The position numbers and the translations under genes are program-made. Shown piece after piece: positions 17,780 to 26,987 of a stretch of DNA of 64,000 nucleotides; the first letter of the stretch is position 1, and every line of letters begins with the position of its first letter. This stretch comes from Bacteroidota bacterium (GTDB lineage Bacteria > Bacteroidota > Bacteroidia > Bacteroidales > FEN-979), in NCBI GenBank assembly GCA_026391355.1, contig JAPLDH010000045.1, positions 105,620 to 169,619 on the forward strand, given 5' to 3'. The notes below the pieces were generated by a model. The model was not told the origin of the DNA. It searched no databases and saw only the letters and a list, made by a program, of their open reading frames with translations.

Positions 17780-20700
17780 TCAAATCAGAAGGCGAGGCCA
17801 TTTTCTCTGTAATAAAGCATTGGCCCACACCCATGTTCCTGGCATGCACAATGAAAAGATGAGCGGGTTATACTTAAAACCCAGGATTACTATAACAGCC
17901 ACAAATAGGAGAATTGCAGACCATAAAATGCGCCGCTTCCAAAGAACACTTTTGGTCGGAAACAGGAGATCCCCACATTGCCACTTAAGCAGGACATCCT
18001 TCGACAGAGCATTTATTAAGGTAATTGAAGTGATGACTGCCGACACGCTGAGAATGATCCATTGAAAGCGGATAGCTTCTTCCGGCTTCTTGTAAAATTG
18101 GACGTCAAGTGCAAACAGCATACCCATGATGCCATAAAAAATAATTACCGGTACTCCGATTTTCGAGAAGACAGCGGCAATTTTTTTCCTGGAAAGGTCT
18201 GCAGAAAGAACGATTAAGATGGTTGCCGCCATTGGAAGTACCAACCAAATCTGAGCATAGAAGTTATCAGCCGAAAGCCATATAAGAATAGCCAAAATGC
18301 TTCCAAGGACCAAACTCCAATAATGTTGAATCCTGAGGGTTTGATGAATCCTCTGAAGTTCTGCATGAGTGTTGCGCTCGCTGGGCAGATCCGAGGTACA
18401 TTCCAAAGGTTGGATTGGAAATTCCCCGGTGAACAGGGAGAGTACTTGCCGGGAATCTGCCAGCACTCTGAAAAGCCGTTGTGGTTTTGAAATTCCGGAT
18501 AACAGACGGTGCAGGGTGTGGACCACAATCTCAGGATCGAAAGAATCCAGTTCCGCATGATAATTCCGGTCCCTTAAGCTGTCCATTATTTCACCCGTAA
18601 TTACAGTAGTCCTGATATAATCGATTGGCCCTAATTCCGCACCTTTATTCAGCATGGAATGATCGTTGGTATTGGGGGGTAGATTGGTCCTTAAGTTGAC
18701 CCTGAACTGTCGTGGGTTTTCATTTTCACCAAAGTGGATTGATTTCAAAGGGATTCCTTCGAGATGTCGCATTGCGATGGTTGCCAATGGAAGGAAGAAG
18801 AAGAGCATCATTAAACCTACAGCCGGACCAATGGTTACCAATGCAATACCCATCCATAAGGTAGCTAATGCACAGACCAGTGCCCAGGCAGCTTTACCCA
18901 GAAATTTGTAAATTTTCTCCACTGGATTCATGTTTATGGTCCCCGACCAGGGCTGTTTACTTCCGGGTATGTAGTTCCATAAAATACCGTAGCCCTCTAC
19001 CCAAATTCGTCGATACCCGCGTAAGATGCGTATGGATAGCGGAGGTCGATGAACGGTTTGTGGAATACCGGGGGAATCTGGGCTCAACTGAGGAAGTGAT
19101 TCGATGAAAGCCCTGGCCAGAATAAGTCGTGGTAGTATCACAATACTACCTGCCAAAACTTCAGGTGTTTGATTATTCTCCCGGGGCAACCAATGATTCA
19201 GGCAATTGCTCAGCATTTTCGGCTTTGTGGTGGCATTAAGGGAGCGGAGAAAGATTTCAGAGAGATGGCTTTCATCAATTGAATCTACGGGCACCAGTTT
19301 GACCACATTTCCGACCCATCCGCCGTCCCTGTTTCTCAGGAAATCAGCCAACGTGTCTATGGTTCCGGATGTGTAAAGGAGCTGACTCACAATTTCAGCC
19401 GGTTCGCCACAATCCGCTAAAAGGAGGTTCGATGCATGCAATGTAGCCCTCTCACACTGATCCGGTACTTCACGTAAGGCATTCCATGCCCACCAGAGAT
19501 TATACAGCCGGGTCGCAAAGCGGAGTATGCGCTTATGAATACGATCATACTCCTCTCCTGATGCATTACGTGCCGTCATAAAGAGTGCTTCGAACAATCG
19601 TTTCAGGCGCCCGTATCTGTATCGCCAATGCAAGAAAATAATTCTAAAGTAAATAGTTAGGATAAAGCCAGGAATGGCCAAAAGCAGCCACACGAACCAG
19701 CGCAAAGGACCGATCAGGAAAGTGAAGATACCTCCCATAAAAAATGTGGACAAACAAAAAAGGAGCACATTGAAGAATCCGGAAGTAAAAAATACGTCCA
19801 GTACCGGGAAGTAAGGGGTCTGAATAAATGAGGTTGTCGTGAGTTCTGATCTTTCCGTGATATTGATACAGGATGAAGAAAGCGTTTCCGGCTTATGTCC
19901 TGCTCTTTGGGGTGGATCAACGAGCGCCAGGAACAAAGCCAGGTCGCCTTTCGTGATTTCGCGTTCCATGCTGCATTTCGGGTCGGGCTTGATCCGTAAT
20001 TTATGCGCGACCTCAAGGTGGCCGAGTTCTTCGGCCAAAACTGAAATGACGTACTGGAGTCGATCACGCGCTATGACTTTAGGAACAGCATTAAGGATAG
20101 CCTGTATGCGATGGATGTCACCCGTCAGGATCAATTCTTCGATGTTGTTCGAGGCATTATGAATTTTATCCGCCCGATCGCAGTACTGCTGTGAACCAAG
20201 CCTGAGGTCATCCCATTGGCATTCTGGTGATTCAGAAAGAGCTTCGAGCAAAGTGCGACTGTCGGAATAAGCGGCCTCTTCCCCGGCAACCTGGGCCTGA
20301 CGGTCCAGAAAATGGGTTTTTATAAGATAAGCGACCAAACTGTAATCGAATGATTTTATCACGTGGAAAGGTAATTCCAGAAAAGCTCTTGTTTCTGTAC
20401 CATTCCACTTCACCTGATCCGGGAAGGACGAATTTGCTCCTGAAGGGTCAGCACGCTTCAGGAAGTATGCACCAATTTGTGCATGTATCCGGGCATTCTC
20501 CCTGTCGTCCCCGAGGTAGAGGGCTTCAATGGTATGCTGGAATTCAGCGTGGGCGAAGGTAATTAATTCTCCCCGGTAGGATAAATAGGGTCGCAGAAGT
20601 CGCGTAAGGGCTGCAATATTACCCTCTTTATCACCCGGACTGATGATCTCCTTTAATTCGCTATAGCTCATGCCATGTCTGCTTACTCCAATCGCTGAGA

Positions 20701-22207
20701 GATAGTCCTTCACCAATGAGGCACCAACCGGAGCACCACCCGATCCGCGAAAGCCGGGATCATTTTCCAGCCGTCGGACAATCCAGGTGAACAATGATTG
20801 GATCGTACCTGGCAAGGACTGAATACGATCAAAAAACTGGTCATGAGTACCAATGGTTCGCAATTCCTCCAATGCGGACCTCAGGTAAAGGGGGTTTCCT
20901 GCCGCTGGTTTGGTCAGCAATATGTGCCTTTGATCTGCCTCCATTTCCTTGTGGTAACGACCCAGATAACTATCTATAATTGCTCCCGCATGGGCATCAG
21001 AAAGCGGACCAAGAACAACTTCATACAATGAACCTAGTTTGCGTCGTACTGCTTCAATGGCTGGACAATCCAGTCCACCTATGATCAGCTTAACGTTGGA
21101 TGGAAGATCTCGGGGAAGCCATGTCATATCCAACGTCTCGTCTGCTCCATCCAGCCTGTCGATCCCATCGATGAGGAGGATCAGTTTCCGGTCTTCAGGT
21201 ACTTCCAATATCAGTTTCAGGAAGATGTCTTTCAGTTGGGATATATCATAGGGCAGTGGATTTCTGCTACCTGACAGTAATGACTCCAATTCATTAATGA
21301 TCCTTCGAAGCAGATGAATGAGATTGGTTGAGCCTGAATATGATCCGACAAAATGTGGAATGAGGATATTCCGGGTGGTGTTTTGTCCCTCAGCAAATTG
21401 GCGGCAAAAGAAACCAAGAAGAGCCGTTTTACCGCTCCCGGGTTGTCCGCTGAGGTACAAGCACCCTTTACCGGATGTGTCCAGAAAGTGATGAATCTGG
21501 TCTAACACGACATCACGGTCACCCAATATAAATTGGTCAACACGCTCTTCGATAAAGTTTTCCATCGAAGAATTTTCTTCGACAAATTCGTGAGATTCTG
21601 TGGGGACTTCCGTTCCAAACTCTTCGTTTATACTCACCATCAAGTCGTTGTAAACGTGGTCGCCAAAGATCTTTAGGTCAGTTAACTGTTGGTTAAGGTT
21701 GTCCCATTTTGCTGAATAGGTGAATGGATTCAGGCCGGCATCAATAATAGCTTGTTTGAGGCCGGATAGCTGGGCTTGATTGCGACTTCCTGCCGATTCC
21801 CTGAATTCACCTGGTGTTGGCTCCACCATTGAGTCAGTCGTTTCTTCATCGCGGAAGTAAAAAAAGGCATAGCCACGACCTTTCAATGTATGGTCGAGGA
21901 CACCATAATGCACTTCATCGGCGGTTATGGAGCGAGCCTTGCCTGGCGGCACCCATCCGTACCGCCCACCGAGAATGCACAAAAAGCGCGGACGACATTC
22001 ATCCACTATTTCCTTGCATACTTCGAGTGCATCCTGTTCCGACGTGACGCCCCATCGCAAGTCCACATCCACCAGGTGAATGTGTCTTTTGAGTAATTCC
22101 TCTCTCATCTGCGGGAAGACAAAACGCACGATGTGATCCCTCTCTGCCTGCATATCCCGAAAGGTTGAACTAATAAAGACACGGACGGTTTTCCATTTTG
22201 AAAGCAT
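17780..22207 (-). CDS. DUF4062-NACHT STAND ATPase with C-terminal membrane region
   Basis: 1475 residues. Residues 8-95 form a DUF4062 domain (VRVFISSTFRDMQAERDHIV, LRWGVTSEQDALEVC, ILGGRYGWVPPG), a TIR-like fold. A NACHT/STAND ATPase follows: Walker A SGQPGSGKTALLGFF (about 253-267) and Walker B LILLIDGIDRLD (about 342-353). Residues 600-780 look like helical repeats. The C-terminal part is unusual: hydrophobic helices near 815-880, 1105-1150 and several between 1290 and 1465, suggesting a polytopic membrane domain instead of the usual WD40 or TPR sensor. STAND proteins of this build are often anti-phage sensors; I infer that role here and it is untested. TAACTTTG at 22241-22248 is a candidate -7 element. 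The gene is not obviously in an operon. It appears intact. Confidence 0.82.
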   Translation of the reverse strand: MLSKWKTVRVFISSTFRDMQAERDHIVRFVFPQMREELLKRHIHLVDVDLRWGVTSEQDALEVCKEIVDECRPRFLCILGGRYGWVPPGKARSITADEVHYGVLDHTLKGRGYAFFYFRDEETTDSMVEPTPGEFRESAGSRNQAQLSGLKQAIIDAGLNPFTYSAKWDNLNQQLTDLKIFGDHVYNDLMVSINEEFGTEVPTESHEFVEENSSMENFIEERVDQFILGDRDVVLDQIHHFLDTSGKGCLYLSGQPGSGKTALLGFFCRQFAEGQNTTRNILIPHFVGSYSGSTNLIHLLRRIINELESLLSGSRNPLPYDISQLKDIFLKLILEVPEDRKLILLIDGIDRLDGADETLDMTWLPRDLPSNVKLIIGGLDCPAIEAVRRKLGSLYEVVLGPLSDAHAGAIIDSYLGRYHKEMEADQRHILLTKPAAGNPLYLRSALEELRTIGTHDQFFDRIQSLPGTIQSLFTWIVRRLENDPGFRGSGGAPVGASLVKDYLSAIGVSRHGMSYSELKEIISPGDKEGNIAALTRLLRPYLSYRGELITFAHAEFQHTIEALYLGDDRENARIHAQIGAYFLKRADPSGANSSFPDQVKWNGTETRAFLELPFHVIKSFDYSLVAYLIKTHFLDRQAQVAGEEAAYSDSRTLLEALSESPECQWDDLRLGSQQYCDRADKIHNASNNIEELILTGDIHRIQAILNAVPKVIARDRLQYVISVLAEELGHLEVAHKLRIKPDPKCSMEREITKGDLALFLALVDPPQRAGHKPETLSSSCINITERSELTTTSFIQTPYFPVLDVFFTSGFFNVLLFCLSTFFMGGIFTFLIGPLRWFVWLLLAIPGFILTIYFRIIFLHWRYRYGRLKRLFEALFMTARNASGEEYDRIHKRILRFATRLYNLWWAWNALREVPDQCERATLHASNLLLADCGEPAEIVSQLLYTSGTIDTLADFLRNRDGGWVGNVVKLVPVDSIDESHLSEIFLRSLNATTKPKMLSNCLNHWLPRENNQTPEVLAGSIVILPRLILARAFIESLPQLSPDSPGIPQTVHRPPLSIRILRGYRRIWVEGYGILWNYIPGSKQPWSGTINMNPVEKIYKFLGKAAWALVCALATLWMGIALVTIGPAVGLMMLFFFLPLATIAMRHLEGIPLKSIHFGENENPRQFRVNLRTNLPPNTNDHSMLNKGAELGPIDYIRTTVITGEIMDSLRDRNYHAELDSFDPEIVVHTLHRLLSGISKPQRLFRVLADSRQVLSLFTGEFPIQPLECTSDLPSERNTHAELQRIHQTLRIQHYWSLVLGSILAILIWLSADNFYAQIWLVLPMAATILIVLSADLSRKKIAAVFSKIGVPVIIFYGIMGMLFALDVQFYKKPEEAIRFQWIILSVSAVITSITLINALSKDVLLKWQCGDLLFPTKSVLWKRRILWSAILLFVAVIVILGFKYNPLIFSLCMPGTWVWANALLQRKWPRLLI

Positions 22208-22311
22208 AACTTTTCGGCTAGGTCACACAATCTTTCTAAACAAAGTTAATGAGATTCCGGAATGGTACATCGAGTGCCCCAAAATACATGACATCTTCAC
22301 CACACGCTTTT

Positions 22312-22612
22312 CAGCCCCCATCCCTGCCCTTCCCCCTCCCGGGGGAAGGAGGGCGTCATGTGTCACGCTTCCCATCACGCTTTTCAGCCCCCATCCCTGC
22401 CCTTCCCCCTCCCGGGGGAAGGAGGGCGTCATGTGTCACGCTTCCCATCACGCTTTTCAGCCCCCATCCCTGCCCTTCCCCCTCCCGGGGGAAGAAGGAG
22501 GGCGTCATGTGTCACGCTTCCCATCACGCTTTTCAGCCCCCATCCCTGCCCTTCCCCCTCCCGGGGAAAGGAGGGCGTCATGTGTCACGCTTCCCATCAC
22601 GCCTTCCCGTCA
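22312..22612. repeat. Tandem array of a 73-76 bp composite repeat
   Basis: Four units starting at 22312, 22385, 22458 and 22534 (periods 73, 73 and 76). Each begins CAGCCCCCATCCCTGCCC, continues with the near-palindrome CTTCCCCCTCCCGGGGGAAG, and ends with GGGCGTCATGTGTCACGC and TTCCCATCACGC. So each unit joins the GC-rich hairpin family to the GTGACG family. Copies are almost identical; the third has three extra bases and the fourth one fewer G with an extra A. The array lies between the NACHT gene promoter and the stop codon of the PKD protein gene. Confidence 0.9.
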
Positions 22613-22616
22613 CGAT

Positions 22617-24332
22617 TCATGGTCCGTCAATAATGATCTCACCAAGCGTAGTCAGGCTGATTCCCGGGGTAATGATGAGGGTGGCATCCTGACTGATGTG
22701 CAAATTATGGCAGGATAACCCGTTTATATTCACAACGGGAGTATGCAGTGCACCGGCCGGTATGGTCACATCATCCATGGAGGCGGGTGTCCCCGCCGGA
22801 CTCCAGTTGCTGGGATTGCTCCAGTTTCCATTTAGTGACCCGTTCCACGACCGGGCAACCGGGCCATTAACGACTATTACCGTATCCGGGATTGAATATT
22901 CCACGGTACAGCTCCCGTTCCGGATCTCTGCCCTGTACTCCCATGAACCGTCTGTTTCGGGTACTTCAGTATATCTCAATAACCCTGAAGTTGAGGGAAT
23001 ATCTGCAAAGGGATCATTGCCGGGACGTTTCTGCCATGTTAGGACGGTTCCTATTGCACCTGTCAGAACCAGGGTATCTGTGGATGATCCAAGGGAGATT
23101 ACGGTTCCCCCGGTAACGGATCCGGCGAGCGTTGCTGAATCCACATTCACGGGATACTGCGCCCCCCCTGCTCCGGAACAACCATAGCTATTGGAATAAT
23201 TCACGTGCACCCATTGCGACCCCGGGCTGTTCCAGGTCACGGTGCAGTTGCTGCTTGCTGAACCGCCTGTGATGGCACCTCCGGATGAGACCGTCCAGAC
23301 ATAATTGGACTTGCCTGTCTGGGTTGAATAGACATTTCCGGCCGAACCATCACAAACGGGTGTAGGTCCGCTGACCGTCGGAGCAGGCAGGGGATACACA
23401 GTGACGGTGTAGTTGGTAACCGTCCCGGTGCACCCATTGATGAATGGAGTAATGGAATACGTGACCGTTCCGGGACTTGATCCGGGATTAACAAGTACCT
23501 GGTTAATGATGCTTCCGGATCCGGAGCTATAACCGGAAATTCCGGAAGATCCTGAGGCTGTCCAGCTAAATGTGGTCCCGGCTACATTCGATGTCAGAAT
23601 GATATTCGTTGAAGAATTGCTGCAGATCGATTTGCTCAACGGTGAATTTGAAACATTAGTGGTCGGATTGATGGTTACGACATAGTTATATGTGTTCCCG
23701 TTGCATCCATTAGCAGTAGGGATTATTGCATAGGTAACCGTTTCAATAGTGAATCCAAAATTCATCAGCATCTGATTGATCATGCTTCCTGAACCATTGC
23801 CGTACCCTGAGATCATTGCCGAACTGGGGATTGCCGTCCAGGTGAAGGAAGTACCGGGCACACCCGAGGTCAACTGAATATTCGTATTCATCATATTGCA
23901 AATGGTCTTCGAAAGAGGATTGTTGGTCAGATCCGGCATGGGCTTCACAGTGACATTGTATACTGTCGGTGATGGCCATGGGGTACCCGGCGGATTGTCG
24001 TAATTGACACTGACCGCCTGGGCTCCGGGCGTGTTCCAGGTAACCGTCACCGTGTGATCTGCAGAGCCACCGCCCGCGGTAATGGTGCCGCCCGCTGAAA
24101 CGTTCCATACATAGTTGGAGTAACCCGCTTCGGTGGTGTACACATTTCCGGTTGATCCCGGGCAAACAGGGGTAGGTCCGGTAATAATTGGTGCAGAAGC
24201 CAAAGCGAAGGATTGCCCGATTACCAGAATACAGATCAAAGCGAATCCGGGAAATGATAATATCTTTTTCACAGGACTATTTTTTCCTGGTAAAATTTCT
24301 GAAGCGTTAATTCTACCCTGACAAACAGGCAA
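22617..24332 (-). CDS. Secreted PKD/Ig-like repeat protein, probably C-terminally truncated
   Basis: 571 residues. The hydrophobic signal (ILSFPGFALICILVIGQSFA) lies about 25 residues from the first ATG; a GTG at 24272 would give a conventional signal peptide and may be the true start. The body consists of Bacteroidota PKD-like modules, seen as the repeated openings PVCPGSTGNVYTTEAG / PVCDGSAGNVYSTQTG and the internal pair CNMMNTNIQLTS / CSNSSTNIILTS. Proteins of this kind usually end in a T9SS sorting domain. Here the sequence stops at LTTLGEIIIDGP right at the edge of the 73-bp repeat array, with no sorting domain, so the 3' end was probably lost. Confidence 0.75.
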   Translation of the reverse strand: MPVCQGRINASEILPGKNSPVKKILSFPGFALICILVIGQSFALASAPIITGPTPVCPGSTGNVYTTEAGYSNYVWNVSAGGTITAGGGSADHTVTVTWNTPGAQAVSVNYDNPPGTPWPSPTVYNVTVKPMPDLTNNPLSKTICNMMNTNIQLTSGVPGTSFTWTAIPSSAMISGYGNGSGSMINQMLMNFGFTIETVTYAIIPTANGCNGNTYNYVVTINPTTNVSNSPLSKSICSNSSTNIILTSNVAGTTFSWTASGSSGISGYSSGSGSIINQVLVNPGSSPGTVTYSITPFINGCTGTVTNYTVTVYPLPAPTVSGPTPVCDGSAGNVYSTQTGKSNYVWTVSSGGAITGGSASSNCTVTWNSPGSQWVHVNYSNSYGCSGAGGAQYPVNVDSATLAGSVTGGTVISLGSSTDTLVLTGAIGTVLTWQKRPGNDPFADIPSTSGLLRYTEVPETDGSWEYRAEIRNGSCTVEYSIPDTVIVVNGPVARSWNGSLNGNWSNPSNWSPAGTPASMDDVTIPAGALHTPVVNINGLSCHNLHISQDATLIITPGISLTTLGEIIIDGP

Positions 24333-24433
24333 AGTAAAACAAAATATTGAATCGGATACGATGTGACATAAAAAAAGAGTGAAAAATCAGTTGTGGTAAG
24401 GATGTCATTGAAAAAAAGCCAGGCCGGCCCAGA

Positions 24434-24697
24434 TGTTTCTATGGTCTGAAGCGTTTCCCGGAAGATATCGACCTGGATTGTTTTGATCTCACCAGAGCGC
24501 AATTTCTGTCAATGACCGATCATCTCCTGAAAGAAATTCAAGCCCTGGGTTTTGACGTCATAATAGAAGACAAGAAAAGATTTGAAGAGCTGAAGGCTTT
24601 CCTTTCAAAGAAATGCGGGATTACGCAACCTGAACAACTAAAAGTAGCTCTGCTTAAAGCTTCAGAAGAAAGAAAACTGAAAACCCGGCGTGTCTAG
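24434..24697 (+). pseudogene. Fragment resembling an AbiEii-type nucleotidyltransferase
   Basis: The frame ending at 24697 reads CFYGLKRFPEDIDLDCFDLT and then a helical stretch with LKEIQALGFDVIIEDKKRFE. The Y/G-x-x-R-F-P/S-x-D-I-D-L/F arrangement resembles the catalytic motif of AbiEii/AbiGii nucleotidyltransferase toxins. An in-frame stop at 24380-24382 and unrelated residues before it show that the N-terminal part is missing, and the C-terminus ends early. An ATG at 24512 could give a 61-residue product without the motif. I treat it as a decayed remnant; the family guess is tentative. Confidence 0.4.
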
Positions 24698-24751
24698 GAT
24701 TGGCAAAAGTATGGCGCGGAGACATGTTGGGAAGACGTGATGACTCTACTC

Positions 24752-25786
24752 CTACCTTCCGCTGAAATACTCAACAATAGAACTTTTCGCCATTTCAAGG
24801 CTTCTCAGCCGCGGTTTAAATTGAAGCCGGATGCCCAGGTTCTTCATCAGTGGAAATAACACATCAGCAAGACGATGAGTTGCTGTATAAACAACCCGGG
24901 GAAGTGATGTTCTTTTACTAAATGTTTTAAGGAGAATCCCGGGGATCTGGGCGAGCATATTCTCAATTCCATCTGAAGGATTCATTACCTCACTGGAGAT
25001 TACAAGTTCGCTTTGCTGGTCAACGATAAGAAGCAAATAGGAGAAATATGGACGTTTGTTTTTTTCTCTCACCTGTGCAGGTGTCAGGAAAAAATCTATC
25101 TCATAGATGTTTTTTCCATGGGAGGTATTCCGTGCTTTATTCAACAATTCCGAGTTGATGGGGATACTCAGTTCCTCCAAAGACGGAATTAAAATTTTCT
25201 TATAAGTATCTCTCCATTTTCTGTTTTCACCGACTTTTTTATATTCTCTCACGAGGAAAACGTCCTGCATATTTGATCCGGAATTCGCATCCCTCTTATG
25301 AGATTCAGGACTGATCGCCACTTCCAGGAATTGCTCAAGGAAGTTGACCATGGATTCCTGCTCGCTTTCTTCAAAAAACCAGGGTATCATTCCCGGTCTG
25401 AAGCACCGGAACATCGGCCAGGATTTCTTTCCGGAAAAGGTTATCCCAAGTTCCTTCATAACCGCACGATCTTCTTTCTGGATATACTCCCTGTTTTCGA
25501 AAGACAGCATGAGCTGGGGTATCTCAAGCACCATATCAGGTGAAGCATCCGGACCGTTCTCCGAAAGCTCAAGAAACTGTCCCAAAGCCCGCTCACCCAT
25601 GTACACGGTGAGCGCATAGTGTTCGCCAAGATTACCCATAACACTGATAAACCCGATGGTTCCCGTAACCGGATCACGAATGCCGATGATTTCATCTTCA
25701 TACATGAAACGCCAGGGTTTCAGGGCATAGATACGATTTGCGAGGGTGTACAGTTTAGACCAGTTGTTCATAGATTTTTTTTGCAA
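24752..25786 (-). CDS. Hypothetical protein, DUF6930/DUF7309-like
   Basis: 344 residues without a signal peptide or membrane segment. The N-terminal half (NRIYALKPWRFMYEDEIIGI, TGTIGFISVMGNLGEHYALT, VYMGERAL) and the C-terminal half (KPYFSYLLLIVDQQSELVIS-like strands, then LPRVVYTATHRLADVLFPLM) resemble two-domain hypothetical proteins that I recall as DUF7309 plus DUF6930, sometimes found with SEC-C or plasmid pRiA4b-like neighbours. The function is unknown. Its start abuts the truncated 5' end of the divergent DUF2779 gene, so insertion or rearrangement at 25787-25807 may have brought it here. Confidence 0.6.
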   Translation of the reverse strand: MQKKSMNNWSKLYTLANRIYALKPWRFMYEDEIIGIRDPVTGTIGFISVMGNLGEHYALTVYMGERALGQFLELSENGPDASPDMVLEIPQLMLSFENREYIQKEDRAVMKELGITFSGKKSWPMFRCFRPGMIPWFFEESEQESMVNFLEQFLEVAISPESHKRDANSGSNMQDVFLVREYKKVGENRKWRDTYKKILIPSLEELSIPINSELLNKARNTSHGKNIYEIDFFLTPAQVREKNKRPYFSYLLLIVDQQSELVISSEVMNPSDGIENMLAQIPGILLKTFSKRTSLPRVVYTATHRLADVLFPLMKNLGIRLQFKPRLRSLEMAKSSIVEYFSGR

Positions 25787-25807
25787 ATTTGGGTAAAATT
25801 TTTGAAA

Positions 25808-26872
25808 GTGTTACGAATTAGTAAAGGTATTGCAGATTACCAGGTGATGGATGCGACTTTCCAGTATTATGTGATCATAAGGTCAGGATTGCCCCTTGCA
25901 GATATATTCCTGGTCCATATTAATAATCAGTATATCCGTCACGGAGAGATCGATGTGCAGCAACTTTTTACAAAGGTGCTCATGACCGGTACAATTCTTC
26001 CCATGCAGGATGGAATTCCCGGTCAGTTGAAATCCTTGCAGAATATGTTGGAAGCGGGGATTGTGCCTGAGATTGAAATGGGCTTTCAATGTACACATCC
26101 TTACGATTGTGATTTCATTGAATTCTGCAGACAGCCCCTGCCCGTCCCCACACAACCCCACCCCCTGCCCCTCCCCAACAAGGGAGGGGAGTGCGGTTCC
26201 CGCAATCAGGAGGCGCTGGATGAATTCAAGGCCGGGCTTGAGTATCCGCTCTATTTCATGGATTTCGAAACAATATTTCCGGCCATTCCTTTACATGATG
26301 AGAACAGACCTTATCAGCAGATTCCGTTTCAGTATTCACTGCATGTAGCAAATAGCGAAGAAGCGAAATGGCGAAGAAGCGAAACAATTGAAAATAATTT
26401 CGCTACTCCGCTACTTCACTACTTTTTTCTTGGAACTCCACCAACAGATCCCCGACCTTCATTCATCGAGTCATTGCTGGGTCACCTGGGATCCTCGGGC
26501 AGTATCATCGTCTGGAACCAGGGATTTGAAATGAACCGGCTCCGGGAGTTAGCCCGCGATTTCCCCGATTATGCACCTCGCATTGAGCCGTTGTTTGACC
26601 GGATTGTAGATTTGATGGTTCCCTTTCGCCAGAAGCATCTTTATACCCCGGAAATGAATGGTTCCTATTCACTCAAAGCAGTTCTCCCGGCGCTGGTGCC
26701 GGACCTCTCCTACTCCGGGCTGGAAATCCAGGAAGGCGGCACGGCAAGTATGACTTATGAAAGTCTCTACTACGATACTGATCCGAAATCGGTTGCCAGG
26801 AAAAGAGAAAATCTGCTGAAATACTGCGAGCTGGATACGTTGAGTATGGTGAGGATATTAGAAAAAATATAA
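25808..26872 (+). pseudogene. DUF2779 protein, 5'-truncated and carrying in-frame repeat insertions
   Basis: Recognisable DUF2779 sequence starts abruptly near 25808 (VLRISKGIADYQVMDATFQY, equivalent to the end of the family's Cas4-like PD-(D/E)xK nuclease core E-V-K-S-S-T) and continues with VHINNQYIRHGEIDVQQLF, PLYFMDFETIFPAIP, SSGSIIVWNQGFEMNRLREL and LLKYCELDTLSMVRIL. The N-terminal third of the family (normally about 500 residues or more) is missing; upstream bases belong to the opposite-strand gene. Two stretches do not fit the family and are made of repeat DNA: 26130-26192 (GC-rich CCCCTGCCC/AAGGGAGGGG element) and 26354-26421 (GCGAAGAAGCGA ... TCGCTACTCCGCTACTTC inverted pair). Both keep the frame open. 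Confidence 0.75.
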
Positions 26873-26945
26873 CCCTTACTGAAAGAATTGTAAAATGTTA
26901 TTTTCAACGCATGATAAATAACTTTTTCATTATTGCATTATTAAA

Positions 26946-26953
26946 TAACTTTG
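26946..26953 (+). promoter_or_regulatory. Candidate -7 element TAACTTTG upstream of hsdM
   Basis: TAACTTTG matches TAnnTTTG and lies 34 bases before the hsdM ATG in an AT-rich gap. A matching -33 TTTG at the usual spacing is not evident, so confidence is limited. It would drive the whole restriction operon. Confidence 0.4.
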
Positions 26954-26987
26954 AAAGTTATTACATCAAAAAGATATTTGACGTTAA

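Noticed and set aside
22312-22612. Tandem array considered as a CRISPR array
   Set aside because: The whole 73-bp unit is repeated, with no unique spacers between conserved repeats, and no cas genes are nearby.
25619-25805. Upstream extension of the DUF2779 reading frame
   Set aside because: These codons are antisense to the opposite-strand gene ending at 25786 and show no family similarity.
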